Shown here piece by piece: positions 7,361-16,163 of a stretch of DNA of 64,000 bases. This DNA comes from Ruegeria arenilitoris. Its GTDB lineage: Bacteria; Pseudomonadota; Alphaproteobacteria; Rhodobacterales; Rhodobacteraceae. The DNA is taken from the NCBI RefSeq assembly GCF_013035425.1, contig NZ_WQHX01000009.1:39533-103532 (forward strand), read 5' to 3'. A program made the translations under genes and the position numbers. Under the pieces are notes generated by a model. It ran no database searches. It saw only the letters and a program-made list of their open reading frames with translations, and was not told the origin of the DNA. Each line of letters opens with the position of its first letter. Positions within the stretch are counted from its first letter, which is position 1.

Positions 7361-9192
7361 ACGCCGCTGCCCGTGATCTGACAGCCGGAGACTTCCTGGA
7401 ACTTGCCTTCCGTGAGGCTCAGAGGGGTGTCGATCGTTCCAAACGGATCAATCAGCAGTTGCAGACTGCCAAGCGCATGAAGTTCATGGTTTCGCGGGCG
7501 TCGTCCATCAAGGCGCGGCTTGGTGCCGTGGTCGGAAAGCCCGAGGCGGTTGTAAAGCACGTCCGCAAAGGTGGGGTGAAAAACGCGCACGAGTTGCGCC
7601 GCCAGATCAATTATCTGACCGTCAGGGCAGAGGGTGTGGTGGACATTCGAGACAATGGCGTTACCCCGCTCGATGCGGATCAGGTCAGTGATTTGATCGA
7701 GACCTGGGCCGAGGATTTCAACGGGAAAACCAACTACGGTTACACCCGTCACATGATCGTTTCTTTTCCCGAAGGCACCTATCCGGATGCCGCTTATGAG
7801 GCCGGTTTAGAGTTCGCAGATCGGCTATTTGGCAGCGGTGATTTTGGCGATACCTGGGACTACCTGACAGTGTTTCATAACGACACTGACAACCCCCATG
7901 TCCACATCGTTGTGAACAACCGAGGCGTCGAACATGGGCAGTGGTTGGCTATGGGTATGAGCAGCGAAATAAACATCGACGTTCAGCGCTCCATCCAGGT
8001 TGAGGTTGCCGAGCAATACGGAATTGAGCTGACCGCAACGACCCGCCTTGAGCGCGGTTTGCGGCAGGAAGTCGAAACCGATACGTGGAAAGTTCAGGCC
8101 GGAATGTCGGTTGTTGAAAGCACCCCGGAAGTCGAAGTTACGGCCCGCGACATGGCCGCCGATGTGATGACACTATCCATCGCAAGAATGTCGGATCTGT
8201 TTGATGAGCGCGCCAACGCCGTCAAAGACCGGATCGAAGAGTACGCCATCATGCTCGTTGAAGGAGAGGAACCTATGGTATCGAGAATGGAACATCTACT
8301 AGACCAAGCCCATCATTTTGATGATTACGGTGAGCCGGGAGACCCGTCTTATGTGTCGCCCGAAGTCATGAGCAACTTACGGCGACACATCGAATTAGGC
8401 GGTTCTGAGGAAACAATCGCGCCCGAGCTGAAGGCTCAGGTTGTCGCCCATATCAGCGACGTTCGGGACGACGAACAGAGCCATCCGTATCTGTCTGCCC
8501 TTGCTGATATTGTCGATGACAAAGATTTCCAGGCGTCCGCTGATTATGCCCCGGCAGCACGCCGCTACGAGGTGTATATGCAGGACACGTTGGGCGAGGG
8601 GGCCTATGAGGACTTCCAGTCTCAGACCAAAGAATTGCTGCAATCAATCGACAAGATGGAAGGTCTCGCTCGTGAGGTTGACGACCCAAATCTGCGTGTC
8701 GCTATGGACATTCAGATTGGCGAGCTGAAGGGCGACGTTGCGGATCTGCGCACCAACGACCCGGACCTTCAAGCCTTCATCATCGAGGACCGCCGCTATT
8801 CAACGATGATGGGAATGGGCACCGCCGAAATGGATGTCTTGGACTATCCAGAGGCCGACAAGTGGGCGGCGATCCGCAAGGAAGTCACCGACACGGCCAG
8901 CAGCTACGGCCTCGATGGCGAGGCGTTTGTTGCCCGCTTTGGCGATCATCAGAACGTCACTTTGGGTACTACAATGGGATGGCGCAGCGACGACATTTCG
9001 ACCGCCGCTGCCCACTTCCAGGCTCAAGGATTGTCGGACAACTACGACCGCGCTGAGGCTGTTGTTGACGAGCTACACCAGCTTGCTTCTTCCAGGATTA
9101 TCGCAATCTCAGAAGAACTCTCAGAGGTTCACGCCCTTGCAACGCACCCGCTCTTGCAAGGGCGCGGTGACGATGACGGACACAGCCTATAA
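7357..9192 (+). CDS. relaxase / mobilisation nuclease with duplicated C-terminal domain
   Basis: 611 residues. Residues about 70-200 form the nuclease: a candidate catalytic Tyr86 in 'RRQINYLTVR', and the metal-binding three-His motif 'HNDTDNPHVHIVVNNRG' (His174, His181, His183). This matches the VirD2/MOBP-MOBQ type relaxase fold, which nicks oriT and pilots the strand through the VirD4 coupling protein. Residues 307-611 are a separate alpha-helical region closely related to the next gene product. Met307 (base 8275) has its own GAAGGAGAGG ribosome-binding site, so the C-terminal part may also be made alone. The start at 7357 overlaps the upstream stop. Confidence 0.85.
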   Translation: MNAAARDLTAGDFLELAFREAQRGVDRSKRINQQLQTAKRMKFMVSRASSIKARLGAVVGKPEAVVKHVRKGGVKNAHELRRQINYLTVRAEGVVDIRDNGVTPLDADQVSDLIETWAEDFNGKTNYGYTRHMIVSFPEGTYPDAAYEAGLEFADRLFGSGDFGDTWDYLTVFHNDTDNPHVHIVVNNRGVEHGQWLAMGMSSEINIDVQRSIQVEVAEQYGIELTATTRLERGLRQEVETDTWKVQAGMSVVESTPEVEVTARDMAADVMTLSIARMSDLFDERANAVKDRIEEYAIMLVEGEEPMVSRMEHLLDQAHHFDDYGEPGDPSYVSPEVMSNLRRHIELGGSEETIAPELKAQVVAHISDVRDDEQSHPYLSALADIVDDKDFQASADYAPAARRYEVYMQDTLGEGAYEDFQSQTKELLQSIDKMEGLAREVDDPNLRVAMDIQIGELKGDVADLRTNDPDLQAFIIEDRRYSTMMGMGTAEMDVLDYPEADKWAAIRKEVTDTASSYGLDGEAFVARFGDHQNVTLGTTMGWRSDDISTAAAHFQAQGLSDNYDRAEAVVDELHQLASSRIIAISEELSEVHALATHPLLQGRGDDDGHSL

Positions 9193-10317
9193 GGAGTTCA
9201 CCCGGTCTGCCTGATGAGCGCGCCAACGCCGTAGGTAGATCCATCAAAGAGTTTTCCATCAACTCGCAAAGGAAAAACTATGGTTTCGCGTACAGACTAT
9301 CTTTTGAACGAAGTCGAACACTTCGCACCCTATTCCCAATTCGATCAATCCGCCCCGCGCGAGGATCGCGTTTCAGAGCAGATCGACATCATCATGAAAG
9401 AGCAGCAGGCGATGGGCTTTGATCGTGCAGCCATCGCTTCAAAGAGCTTCGACATCGAGGACCAGGCCAACCGCCGTGTTGATGAACATACGGCGCAAAA
9501 GGATCTGGTCGAAGAACTGAAAATCGAATTGGAGGCTGCGGAGCGGTCAGGGGAGCCGGTTGATCTGAACGATATGCAGGCTTTGGTTTCTCAGCACATG
9601 AACGATGCTCAGGAATACGACCTGTATCACCCCTATTATTCGTCCCTTGCGGATCTATCCGGCGACAAAGGTTTTCAGGATTCCGACGACTACCAGTCGC
9701 CCGGTGATCGCTATGTTCAGTATATGCAATCCGCTCTGGGTCAGGCCGGTTTCGAGAACTACGAACAGCAGACCAAGGACATTGTGAACTCCATCGAGAA
9801 CATGGAGGCTCTTGCACGAGAGGTCGAAGATCCGCATCTGCGTGCTGCAATGGACGTGCAGATCGGAGAGCTGAAGGGCGATGTTGCCGAGTTGCGCCCA
9901 TACGACACCGACCTTCAGGCGTACACTGTTGCTGACGACAGTTACACCACATCCATGAATGCGGCCGAGTTGGACAACCTGGACCCGTCCGAGGCCGAAA
10001 AATGGCTGGCAGTGCGTGACGACATAGTTGCAACCGCCAACAGCTTCGGACTCGATGGAAACAAGTTCCTGGCTCGCTACAACGATCATGACAGCGTTTC
10101 AGTTGGCACTACGGCGACTTGGCGAGACGCGGATATTTCCACCGCCGCCGCCCATTTTAACAGCCAAGGCGTTCCGGACAGCTACGAGCGCGCCGAGGCC
10201 GTTGTTGGTGAGCTGCACCAAGTTTCATCCAGCAAGATTGCCGCCTTGGTGCAAGAGATTGCCCATACCCGCGAACAGGCCACCCACGTCCATGAAGATG
10301 ATGGTCACAGCGTTTAA
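8202..10317 (+). repeat. tandem duplication of about 1 kb
   Basis: A 21-bp exact repeat begins at 8202 and again at 9212. After it, protein-level similarity continues to the ends of both genes. MVSRMEHLL at 8275 corresponds to MVSRTDYLL at 9280. Shared blocks include 'MD.QIGELKGDVA.LR' and 'DISTAAAHF', and the termini are DDGHSL and DDGHSV. The offset is about 1005-1010 bases. Confidence 0.85.
9280..10317 (+). CDS. free-standing paralogue of the relaxase C-terminal domain
   Basis: 345 residues, starting at an ATG behind AAAGGAAAAAC. It aligns over nearly its full length with residues 307-611 of the upstream relaxase, roughly 55-60% identical in the central part by eye, but has no nuclease motifs. 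It is acidic and helical, with no signal peptide or membrane segment. The domain is not recognised as a named family. It probably arose from the 1-kb tandem duplication. It may act with the relaxase in relaxosome assembly or as a secretion partner, which is inference only. Confidence 0.75.
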   Translation: MVSRTDYLLNEVEHFAPYSQFDQSAPREDRVSEQIDIIMKEQQAMGFDRAAIASKSFDIEDQANRRVDEHTAQKDLVEELKIELEAAERSGEPVDLNDMQALVSQHMNDAQEYDLYHPYYSSLADLSGDKGFQDSDDYQSPGDRYVQYMQSALGQAGFENYEQQTKDIVNSIENMEALAREVEDPHLRAAMDVQIGELKGDVAELRPYDTDLQAYTVADDSYTTSMNAAELDNLDPSEAEKWLAVRDDIVATANSFGLDGNKFLARYNDHDSVSVGTTATWRDADISTAAAHFNSQGVPDSYERAEAVVGELHQVSSSKIAALVQEIAHTREQATHVHEDDGHSV

Positions 10318-10356
10318 AACGAAACCCAATAAATTCCGTGCTCTCTAAAGCTAGGC

Positions 10357-10383
10357 TAAAAAGCCGCCAGATGGCGGCTTTCC
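10357..10383. terminator. bidirectional terminator
   Basis: AAGCCGCC AGAT GGCGGCTT is flanked by an A-run on the left and TTTCC on the right. It separates the rightward mobilisation genes from the leftward transfer operon. Confidence 0.75.
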
Positions 10384-10406
10384 GTTTCTACAGATTTAGT
10401 GCGGTT

Positions 10407-10664
10407 TCACTGCCATATATTGCCTTTGTCGTCCGCAATCCCAAACCACTGAAGACCCACCATTTGCCAATAGTCGGAATCGAGCAGTTCAACCACTTTG
10501 TGCATCCCAGGCACTCCATCTTCAGATTTTGCGATCTCCAAGCCAACTTTCGATATCAGCGCTCGCCCCCGAGATTTCTCTTTGTCCTCTTTCGCCCCTT
10601 CGATCATATCAATGGCATTTCGCAGCCTATCCGCCTGTTTTTCGAGCTCGAACTTATCCATCAT
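10407..10664 (-). CDS. hypothetical protein (85 aa)
   Basis: It starts at tandem ATG codons behind AAAAGGTGTAA. The N-terminal half is a charged helix (FELEKQADRLRNAIDMIEGA). The C-terminal half has 'VVELLDSDYWQMVGLQWFGI'. No signal peptide or membrane segment. It is the last gene on the minus strand before the terminator, about 95 bases after virD4, and could be part of the transfer operon. The function is unknown. Confidence 0.6.
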   Translation of the reverse strand: MMDKFELEKQADRLRNAIDMIEGAKEDKEKSRGRALISKVGLEIAKSEDGVPGMHKVVELLDSDYWQMVGLQWFGIADDKGNIWQ

Positions 10665-10759
10665 TTACACCTTTTTTGCTTTTGCGCCGATTAAGCGTTT
10701 CCTTCAAACCCGTATTTAGGCTGCAGGGTCCGGGATTAACAGGCTCGGTCCATTTTCCG

Positions 10760-12652
10760 TCAAGCGGAGGCGCTACTTTCAGGCCGTTTGGCTCTCATTT
10801 TCTCCATCGCCATATCTTTCGCTGACCGGCTTTTCCGCTTTGCGACCGTGCGCTGCGCATCAAAAGCCGCCTGAAGTTCCTGGTCTTTATCTGAAACCTC
10901 GTTCACCGGGGCAGGGGCCGGTTTTGCTTCAGCCAGAGCCTTTGCCGTGCCCTTGGCCTGTTCTTCAGCCAGATCGAGGTGAGTCCCTTTGATCTTTGGC
11001 GTATCGCCACCAAGGAACTGCACAAAATACGGATCTTCGAAGTATCGGATCTTGTTTGCAATCACTGGCATTTTGCCTTCGCGGATCAGCACAACCTCAT
11101 TTTCCGGCAATCGGCCAACATGTTCCGGCCGGAGCAGACGAATGCCTTCCTCGCGTTCCGATATGCTGCCCATTTCCATTTTGCCGAGCGCCCGAGACTT
11201 CGACTTGCTTATTACTGTTTTGTCACCGATGGACCTGGATACGTGTTCGCGTACCTCTGAATCTTCGGACGCCGCAAACATTTGCGTCCCGGCGTTTGCC
11301 AGCATCGCCCGCACACCTTCATGCCCATAAATGTCCTGCAGGCGCGACAGCGTTTGCGAAATCACGATGATCCGTCCACCGAACGATCGCATGGTGTCAT
11401 ACGCTTCAACGACGCGCTCAAGATGGCCGAGGCGCTGAAACTCATCGAGCAGGATCAGTACCTTGAACGGCTCATCTTCGCCGGGCTCAACGGTTTCGAT
11501 AGTGTTCACCAGATCGAGGAAGAACAGGCGAATGAGCGTCCGGAACTCTTTGACCTTTTTTCCTGGCACAGAAAAGTAGATCGAGGTGGGGTGGCGACGC
11601 AGATATTCAAAGTTGATGTCATTGCCCTGGGTGGCTCTTGCCACAGACGGGTTGCGCCAGAGCTGAAGGCCGGAGTTCATCATAACCGAAATCGTTGACC
11701 GCAAGATTTTGGATTCTTCGGCTGCAAGATTCAGAAACTCATCTGCAGCGCGCGCATATCCAACTTCTGCAGCCATTTTCTCATAGTCCTTTTGCTTGGT
11801 CGTTTTGACCAGGCGTAGGACTTCGGAAATGTATGGCCGCTTTCTTTTGATCGCCAACATCGCCATTGCGCAGAACATGCCTTCGACACCACCCATAAAG
11901 CCCTGTGCGGACGAGCTGGGCGTGTCGAACATCTGGGTTGCAACCTGAATCACTTCTTCCCATCGCCGGTCCAGATTGTCGGCACGTGCTGCGCGGCGCA
12001 GAGGGTTGTAGCTGTGGCTTTTGTCGGGGTTCTCGGGATCGAACACGAATACCTCGTCGCCCATTGCTGCCCGACGCGCGCCGGTTGTCTGGAAAATCTC
12101 ACCCTTGATGTCCAGGACGACGCAAGAACCATTGAAACGCAGGACATTCGGGATCACAAAGCCGCTGGTTTTGCCCGAACCAGACGGGGCAATGAACATC
12201 GCGTGCGGCTTTTGGACACCGGGGCCGGGCTTATAGTAGATTGCGTTTTTGTCCTTTGGTTCACCAAATTTGGCAAACACGATTTCACTATCCAATTGGT
12301 CTTTGAGCTTCAGCACCGAAGCATAGCCCTCCTGGACGAGCTGAGGGGCCTTTGCAAAGGTCGCATCACCGTATTTCGTTGAGGGACCACGCAGCGCAGC
12401 CGCCACGAATGCAAAGGTCAAAACCCCCACCGCGGCCACCGCCACCAGACCCATTATCTGCTGCGTTTCTGCAGGCTGTGCCATGAACTTCTCTGGGATC
12501 GCCCAGATGTCCAACCCGCGAAAGCCCCTAGTGTTGATGTATTCGAGAGCCAGGCCGACCACCAACACCGCGCAAGCCGAGGTAGCGACAAAGCCCATTG
12601 TGCCGGCTATCGCTACCTTCTTACCTTTGCGTAGATCCTGAAACTCAGCCAT
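10760..12652 (-). CDS. virD4: type IV secretion coupling protein VirD4
   Basis: 630 residues with two N-terminal membrane segments (about 13-38 and 65-88). Walker A is 'APSGSGKT' at 155-162 and Walker B is 'VLILLDEFQRLG' near 400. The ATPase links the relaxosome to the VirB channel in the inner membrane. The C-terminal tail is basic and Lys/Arg-rich. The start overlaps the preceding small DUF4177-like gene. It has all the hallmarks of a TraG/VirD4 family T4CP. Confidence 0.95.
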   Translation of the reverse strand: MAEFQDLRKGKKVAIAGTMGFVATSACAVLVVGLALEYINTRGFRGLDIWAIPEKFMAQPAETQQIMGLVAVAAVGVLTFAFVAAALRGPSTKYGDATFAKAPQLVQEGYASVLKLKDQLDSEIVFAKFGEPKDKNAIYYKPGPGVQKPHAMFIAPSGSGKTSGFVIPNVLRFNGSCVVLDIKGEIFQTTGARRAAMGDEVFVFDPENPDKSHSYNPLRRAARADNLDRRWEEVIQVATQMFDTPSSSAQGFMGGVEGMFCAMAMLAIKRKRPYISEVLRLVKTTKQKDYEKMAAEVGYARAADEFLNLAAEESKILRSTISVMMNSGLQLWRNPSVARATQGNDINFEYLRRHPTSIYFSVPGKKVKEFRTLIRLFFLDLVNTIETVEPGEDEPFKVLILLDEFQRLGHLERVVEAYDTMRSFGGRIIVISQTLSRLQDIYGHEGVRAMLANAGTQMFAASEDSEVREHVSRSIGDKTVISKSKSRALGKMEMGSISEREEGIRLLRPEHVGRLPENEVVLIREGKMPVIANKIRYFEDPYFVQFLGGDTPKIKGTHLDLAEEQAKGTAKALAEAKPAPAPVNEVSDKDQELQAAFDAQRTVAKRKSRSAKDMAMEKMRAKRPESSASA

Positions 12653-12803
12653 CGGTCAGCTCGCGTTTGAAGAAGCACACGATGCCAAATTCAGCACGTG
12701 CGACACCAACCATTTCCCAACCTTCTTTGCCCAGTTTGGCGAATTTCGCGCTGGCGTCGTCGCGTTCCGAAAAAGGCACGTCTCGATATTCGAATTGCTT
12801 CAT
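12645..12803 (-). CDS. DUF4177-like small protein (52 aa)
   Basis: An ATG at 12803 stands behind a perfect AAGGAG site. The 52 residues (MKQFEYRDVPFSERD, 'KLGKEGWEMVGV', 'IVCFFKREL') match the DUF4177 pattern of a short beta-alpha-beta unit with a 'GKEGWELVGV' core. The 3' end overlaps the start of virD4 by a few bases, so it is embedded in the transfer operon between virB11 and virD4. No role in secretion is known for it. Confidence 0.7.
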   Translation of the reverse strand: MKQFEYRDVPFSERDDASAKFAKLGKEGWEMVGVARAEFGIVCFFKRELTDG

Positions 12804-12815
12804 CTTTGTACTCCT

Positions 12816-13829
12816 TCAGATAAGTTGCTCAGCGGTCATCAGGGGTGGGAAAATCACTCCGTTGACCTTCCGTTCGTCACCGATTTTCTTCATGTGAACG
12901 ATCATGTGAATGGTGGCCCGGATGTCATCGACCACCTCTGACTTTTGAACGGTCGGAGATCCGCGACGCACCATCTTGCTCATTCGTCCAATGGCATCTA
13001 CGGGCGAGTTTGCGTGCATAGTGCAGACAGATCCATCGTGGCCGGTGTTCACCAGTTCCAGGAACATATTCGCGTCGTCGCCCCGGATTTCACCGCAGAC
13101 GAGGCGGTCAGGCCGCAAACGCAGCGCCGATTCCAGCAGCTTTGTTGGTGATCTAGGACCGTCGTTTTCGGAACGGTCGGCAAGCAGGCCCACGGCATTG
13201 GGTTGCTCGATGTCCAGCTCGGCCACTTCTTCAATCGTCACGATCCGTTCGCCCGGATCGACGCGCTTCAGCATTGCATTGAGAACGGTGGTTTTGCCAG
13301 ACGACGTGCCCCCGGCAATGATCACGTTCCATTTGCTAAGCATCGCAAGGTCGGCCAGATCGTCAAAGTTCATTGTTCCGGCAGCGAGAGCAGCCCGAGC
13401 ATTTTCAAGCGCGCTGTGATCGTTGTTTTCTGCCAACGCCGCCTCTTTGCTGGCGAAGCTGAACGCGCCCAGATCGACGGTTTTCACGCGGAGCAGGCGG
13501 ATCGCCACGGACCCAACGCCGGTTGTTGCTGGCGGAATAACGACCTGAACCCGCGCTTTACCCTGCTGTGTCGGGACGTTGGCCGTCGCAATCGGCTTCT
13601 TTTCTCCGAATGTCACATCGCTGAAACCGGCAACGCAGCGCCCGATGTTTTCTACATCGTCTCTGGTCAGCGTGATGTCTGTCCGGGTCATGTGGGTTGT
13701 GCCCATTTCTTCGACCCAGACTGCACCATCAGGGTTTACAGAAATTTCGCTTAGACTTTCATCGTGCAGCAGATGCTCGATCTTGCCTGTGTAGTATTCC
13801 AGCAGGCCATTACCGTTACGCCCGCTCAT
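12816..13829 (-). CDS. virB11: VirB11-type secretion ATPase
   Basis: 337 residues. Walker A is GGTSSGKT at 173-180, an Asp box ('TIEEVAELD') follows, and Walker B/His boxes are 'RLVCGEIRGDDANMFLELVNTGHDGS'. This is a hexameric traffic ATPase on the cytoplasmic face of the inner membrane that energises pilus assembly and substrate transfer. Its start overlaps the stop of the virB10 C-terminal gene (TGATG). Confidence 0.95.
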   Translation of the reverse strand: MSGRNGNGLLEYYTGKIEHLLHDESLSEISVNPDGAVWVEEMGTTHMTRTDITLTRDDVENIGRCVAGFSDVTFGEKKPIATANVPTQQGKARVQVVIPPATTGVGSVAIRLLRVKTVDLGAFSFASKEAALAENNDHSALENARAALAAGTMNFDDLADLAMLSKWNVIIAGGTSSGKTTVLNAMLKRVDPGERIVTIEEVAELDIEQPNAVGLLADRSENDGPRSPTKLLESALRLRPDRLVCGEIRGDDANMFLELVNTGHDGSVCTMHANSPVDAIGRMSKMVRRGSPTVQKSEVVDDIRATIHMIVHMKKIGDERKVNGVIFPPLMTAEQLI

Positions 13830-14662
13830 CAGAAGCTGTCGAACACAACGTCACGCTGCAGGATTGCGTTGATGCGACTGCCCTGATCGACAAAGATTGT
13901 TGGCGTGATGCGCAGGTATTCATCAAGCGCCGCCGCCGTGGCGTTCTGCAGGTTTGACCCCACTTGCGTTGCCAGATCAGTGCGAACCGAGTTGTTGCCA
14001 TCGCTGTCAGACACCAGCGCCACGGGCGCAATGCCGATGATGGACAACAGCGCAGCAGTCCCGAACCGCTTCCCAAAGTGCGTGTTCACCCTGCCGGTCG
14101 CACCAGTCCGGCCTTGACCGTCCGTACCAGCGGAACCGATCTGAGCGGACAGGCCGTCAGGCGTAATGACACGGCTCCAAACAATCATGATGCGCGTTTG
14201 CGCCAATGTCGTATCCGCTCGATATTCGCCGTAGAGCTTCGATCCACGCGGCAGAAGCAAACGCGTGCCGTCCATCGAGTAGACGCCACGCGTGATCGTC
14301 GCCACGACGCTACCGGGCAACTCCGAGCTGACCGCGCCACCGAACACAGCCGACAAAACCGTGCCTTGCGTTAAAGTGCGCGACGGATCGTCAATGATCG
14401 AGGCCCCCACGATGGGGGGATATTCTTCGACCAGATTGTTTTGCCATGTCGTGTTTTGGTTTTCCTGATAGCCGCGCTGTTCCTCAGGCAAACGGGTGTC
14501 ATCCGGTTGTACCTGGTCCTGCTGAGGTGCGGCGGGGAAGGGCTGGAAAATCACCGGCTGCGATCCGCTGTTAATCGGCTCGTAGTTTTGCCCGGTGCCA
14601 TCCTGTGCGGATACGCTTGAGGCCAACGCGACCAGGGCGAGGGTAAGTGCTGTTCTGTTCAT
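13829..14662 (-). CDS. virB10: VirB10 C-terminal half, separately exported
   Basis: 277 residues from the ATG at 14662, behind GGAG. An upstream ATG at 14674 overlaps the previous stop. It begins with a cleavable signal peptide (MNRTALTLALVALASSVSAQ). A Pro/Gln-rich linker follows, and then the TrbI/VirB10 beta-barrel domain: 'TLTQGTVLSAVFGGAVSSELPG', 'GTRLLLPRGSKLYGEYR', 'RIMIVWSRVITPDG', and a C-terminal 'QGSRINAILQRDVVFD'. Ordinary VirB10 is one chain spanning both membranes. Here the periplasmic/outer-membrane domain is its own protein. Confidence 0.85.
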   Translation of the reverse strand: MNRTALTLALVALASSVSAQDGTGQNYEPINSGSQPVIFQPFPAAPQQDQVQPDDTRLPEEQRGYQENQNTTWQNNLVEEYPPIVGASIIDDPSRTLTQGTVLSAVFGGAVSSELPGSVVATITRGVYSMDGTRLLLPRGSKLYGEYRADTTLAQTRIMIVWSRVITPDGLSAQIGSAGTDGQGRTGATGRVNTHFGKRFGTAALLSIIGIAPVALVSDSDGNNSVRTDLATQVGSNLQNATAAALDEYLRITPTIFVDQGSRINAILQRDVVFDSF

Positions 14663-14673
14663 CGTCAGCTCCA

Positions 14674-15348
14674 TCAGTTTCTACGAAGTGGGTTTTCATC
14701 GAACACAATGCCGTCCGACTGGTTCTGCCGCTGGCGCATCTTCTTCAGTTCTTCGAGTCTGCGCCGCTCGTCATCGGTCAGACCCGTAGTCTGTAAGTGG
14801 CTCATACTGGCGAGCGCCCGGGCCTCTGCATCAGCAACCGCCTGGGCAAGTTCGGTCTGAAACTTTTTCTCGCGTTCATCATATCTGACCTGAAGGCGTT
14901 CGTTGGTCAGGGTCAGCGTTGCAATTTCACCGTCTTTTTCGGACAGCGAAACCTTGGCATCCGTCAGCGCGTCTTGCAGTTTAGAAATCCGGCCATTCTG
15001 TTGCTCGATTGTTATCAGGGCTTGTTTCAGCCCTTCGGAATCGACCTGCGGCACTGTTGCCGGTGTTGCTACCGCAATTGTCTCTGGCAGAGCTTCGGGT
15101 TCATCGACCTCTGGCCCCCGTGCGGTCAAAAGCCCGTATCGCTCGCCACCGCCTTGTTGCAAAGCGTCAACGCGGACACCCGTGTTCGTGCTTTTGCTTT
15201 CGCCGCCCATGACAAACCACACAAAGCCCAGGAACATCGCTCCTGCGATTGCAACGGTTATCAGCTTCTTAGGGTCGAACTTCTTCCGGACACGTTGCGA
15301 CGGCTGTTCAGCCGCCGCCCGCGCCGCAATTGTCTGCTCGCGGTTCAT
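14674..15348 (-). CDS. VirB10 N-terminal half: inner-membrane anchor plus coiled coil
   Basis: 224 residues: a basic cytoplasmic N-terminus, one membrane segment at about 31-48 ('ITVAIAGAMFLGFVWFVMGG'), then a long coiled coil (about 110-185) and a charged tail 'RRRLEELKKMRQRQNQ'. It occupies the place of the N-terminal part of VirB10 and its stop is interleaved with the start of the C-terminal gene. It lacks the TrbI domain. A function as the energy-sensing anchor for the separate C-terminal protein is inferred. Confidence 0.75.
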   Translation of the reverse strand: MNREQTIAARAAAEQPSQRVRKKFDPKKLITVAIAGAMFLGFVWFVMGGESKSTNTGVRVDALQQGGGERYGLLTARGPEVDEPEALPETIAVATPATVPQVDSEGLKQALITIEQQNGRISKLQDALTDAKVSLSEKDGEIATLTLTNERLQVRYDEREKKFQTELAQAVADAEARALASMSHLQTTGLTDDERRRLEELKKMRQRQNQSDGIVFDENPLRRN

Positions 15349-16163
15349 TATTTGCTGCCCCCCGGTTTAACTGTCTGTGAAGTGACGGGCCGACCGCTCA
15401 CGCTTGCCTGCTGAAACGCGTCGCCATCGTTTCGAACACAGATCGAAGTGTCCTCGATGCGCAGTGTCCAAAGATCTGAAAGGCCCTGCACCTGGATAAT
15501 GCCGCGCTCTTTGACTGTGGTGTTCACCATCAGCTCACGTCCATCCGGCAGGACACGGAAGATACCCGGTAGCTCCGCATCCTGTGGGATCTGCATATAG
15601 GTGTGTACGCCATCATCCCAAACGGCGGTGGGCGCAAAGTCCGCTTTGCCCGAGCGCGAGTAGTTTTGGTTGACGAACCGGCCTGTTGGTTTCGGCTCGC
15701 TGCGTGCCACCGTGCCACGGCGTGTTGTGGTCCCGCCGCTGTTGTTCTTGTTATAGAACGTGACCCGAAACGGTACTCGTTTACGTTCGGCGGCGCTCTC
15801 GGCCGGAACCAGATAGAAGTTGTATGTCCCGCGATTGGTCAACACGGTCAGGTTCGAATCCGAGTTCAGGATTTCCGGCTTGAACGCAATAACGCGTCCT
15901 TCCTGCAGGCGAGTGATCTGAAAACTCTCCGTGTCGCCCGCACCAATGCTGCGGACGGTTTCGCCCTGCGGAAAGTGAACATAGGTAATCAGGCGTTCAC
16001 CCACAGGGATGCGGTACACCTGGTTCTCGACATAGTGGAAATGCGTGATGCGGTGATCCGCGTTCTTTCCGTCTGGTGTCGGTGTGATTTCAGCGAGCAG
16101 AGGCGTAGAGAATGCCAAAACTGCTGCGGCGGTGGCGGTGAGTGTTTTGAAAGAACGCTGCAT
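15348..16163 (-). CDS. virB9: VirB9-type outer-membrane core protein
   Basis: 271 residues with a signal peptide ending near 'STPLLA'. The N-terminal domain has 'DHRITHFHYVENQVYRIPV' and 'TYVHFPQGE'. The C-terminal beta-domain has 'PTAVWDDGVHTYMQIP' and 'LPGIFRVLPDGRELMVNTTV', matching VirB9/CagX/TrbG. It forms the outer ring of the core complex with VirB7 and VirB10. It overlaps its neighbours by single bases on both sides. Confidence 0.93.
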   Translation of the reverse strand: MQRSFKTLTATAAAVLAFSTPLLAEITPTPDGKNADHRITHFHYVENQVYRIPVGERLITYVHFPQGETVRSIGAGDTESFQITRLQEGRVIAFKPEILNSDSNLTVLTNRGTYNFYLVPAESAAERKRVPFRVTFYNKNNSGGTTTRRGTVARSEPKPTGRFVNQNYSRSGKADFAPTAVWDDGVHTYMQIPQDAELPGIFRVLPDGRELMVNTTVKERGIIQVQGLSDLWTLRIEDTSICVRNDGDAFQQASVSGRPVTSQTVKPGGSK

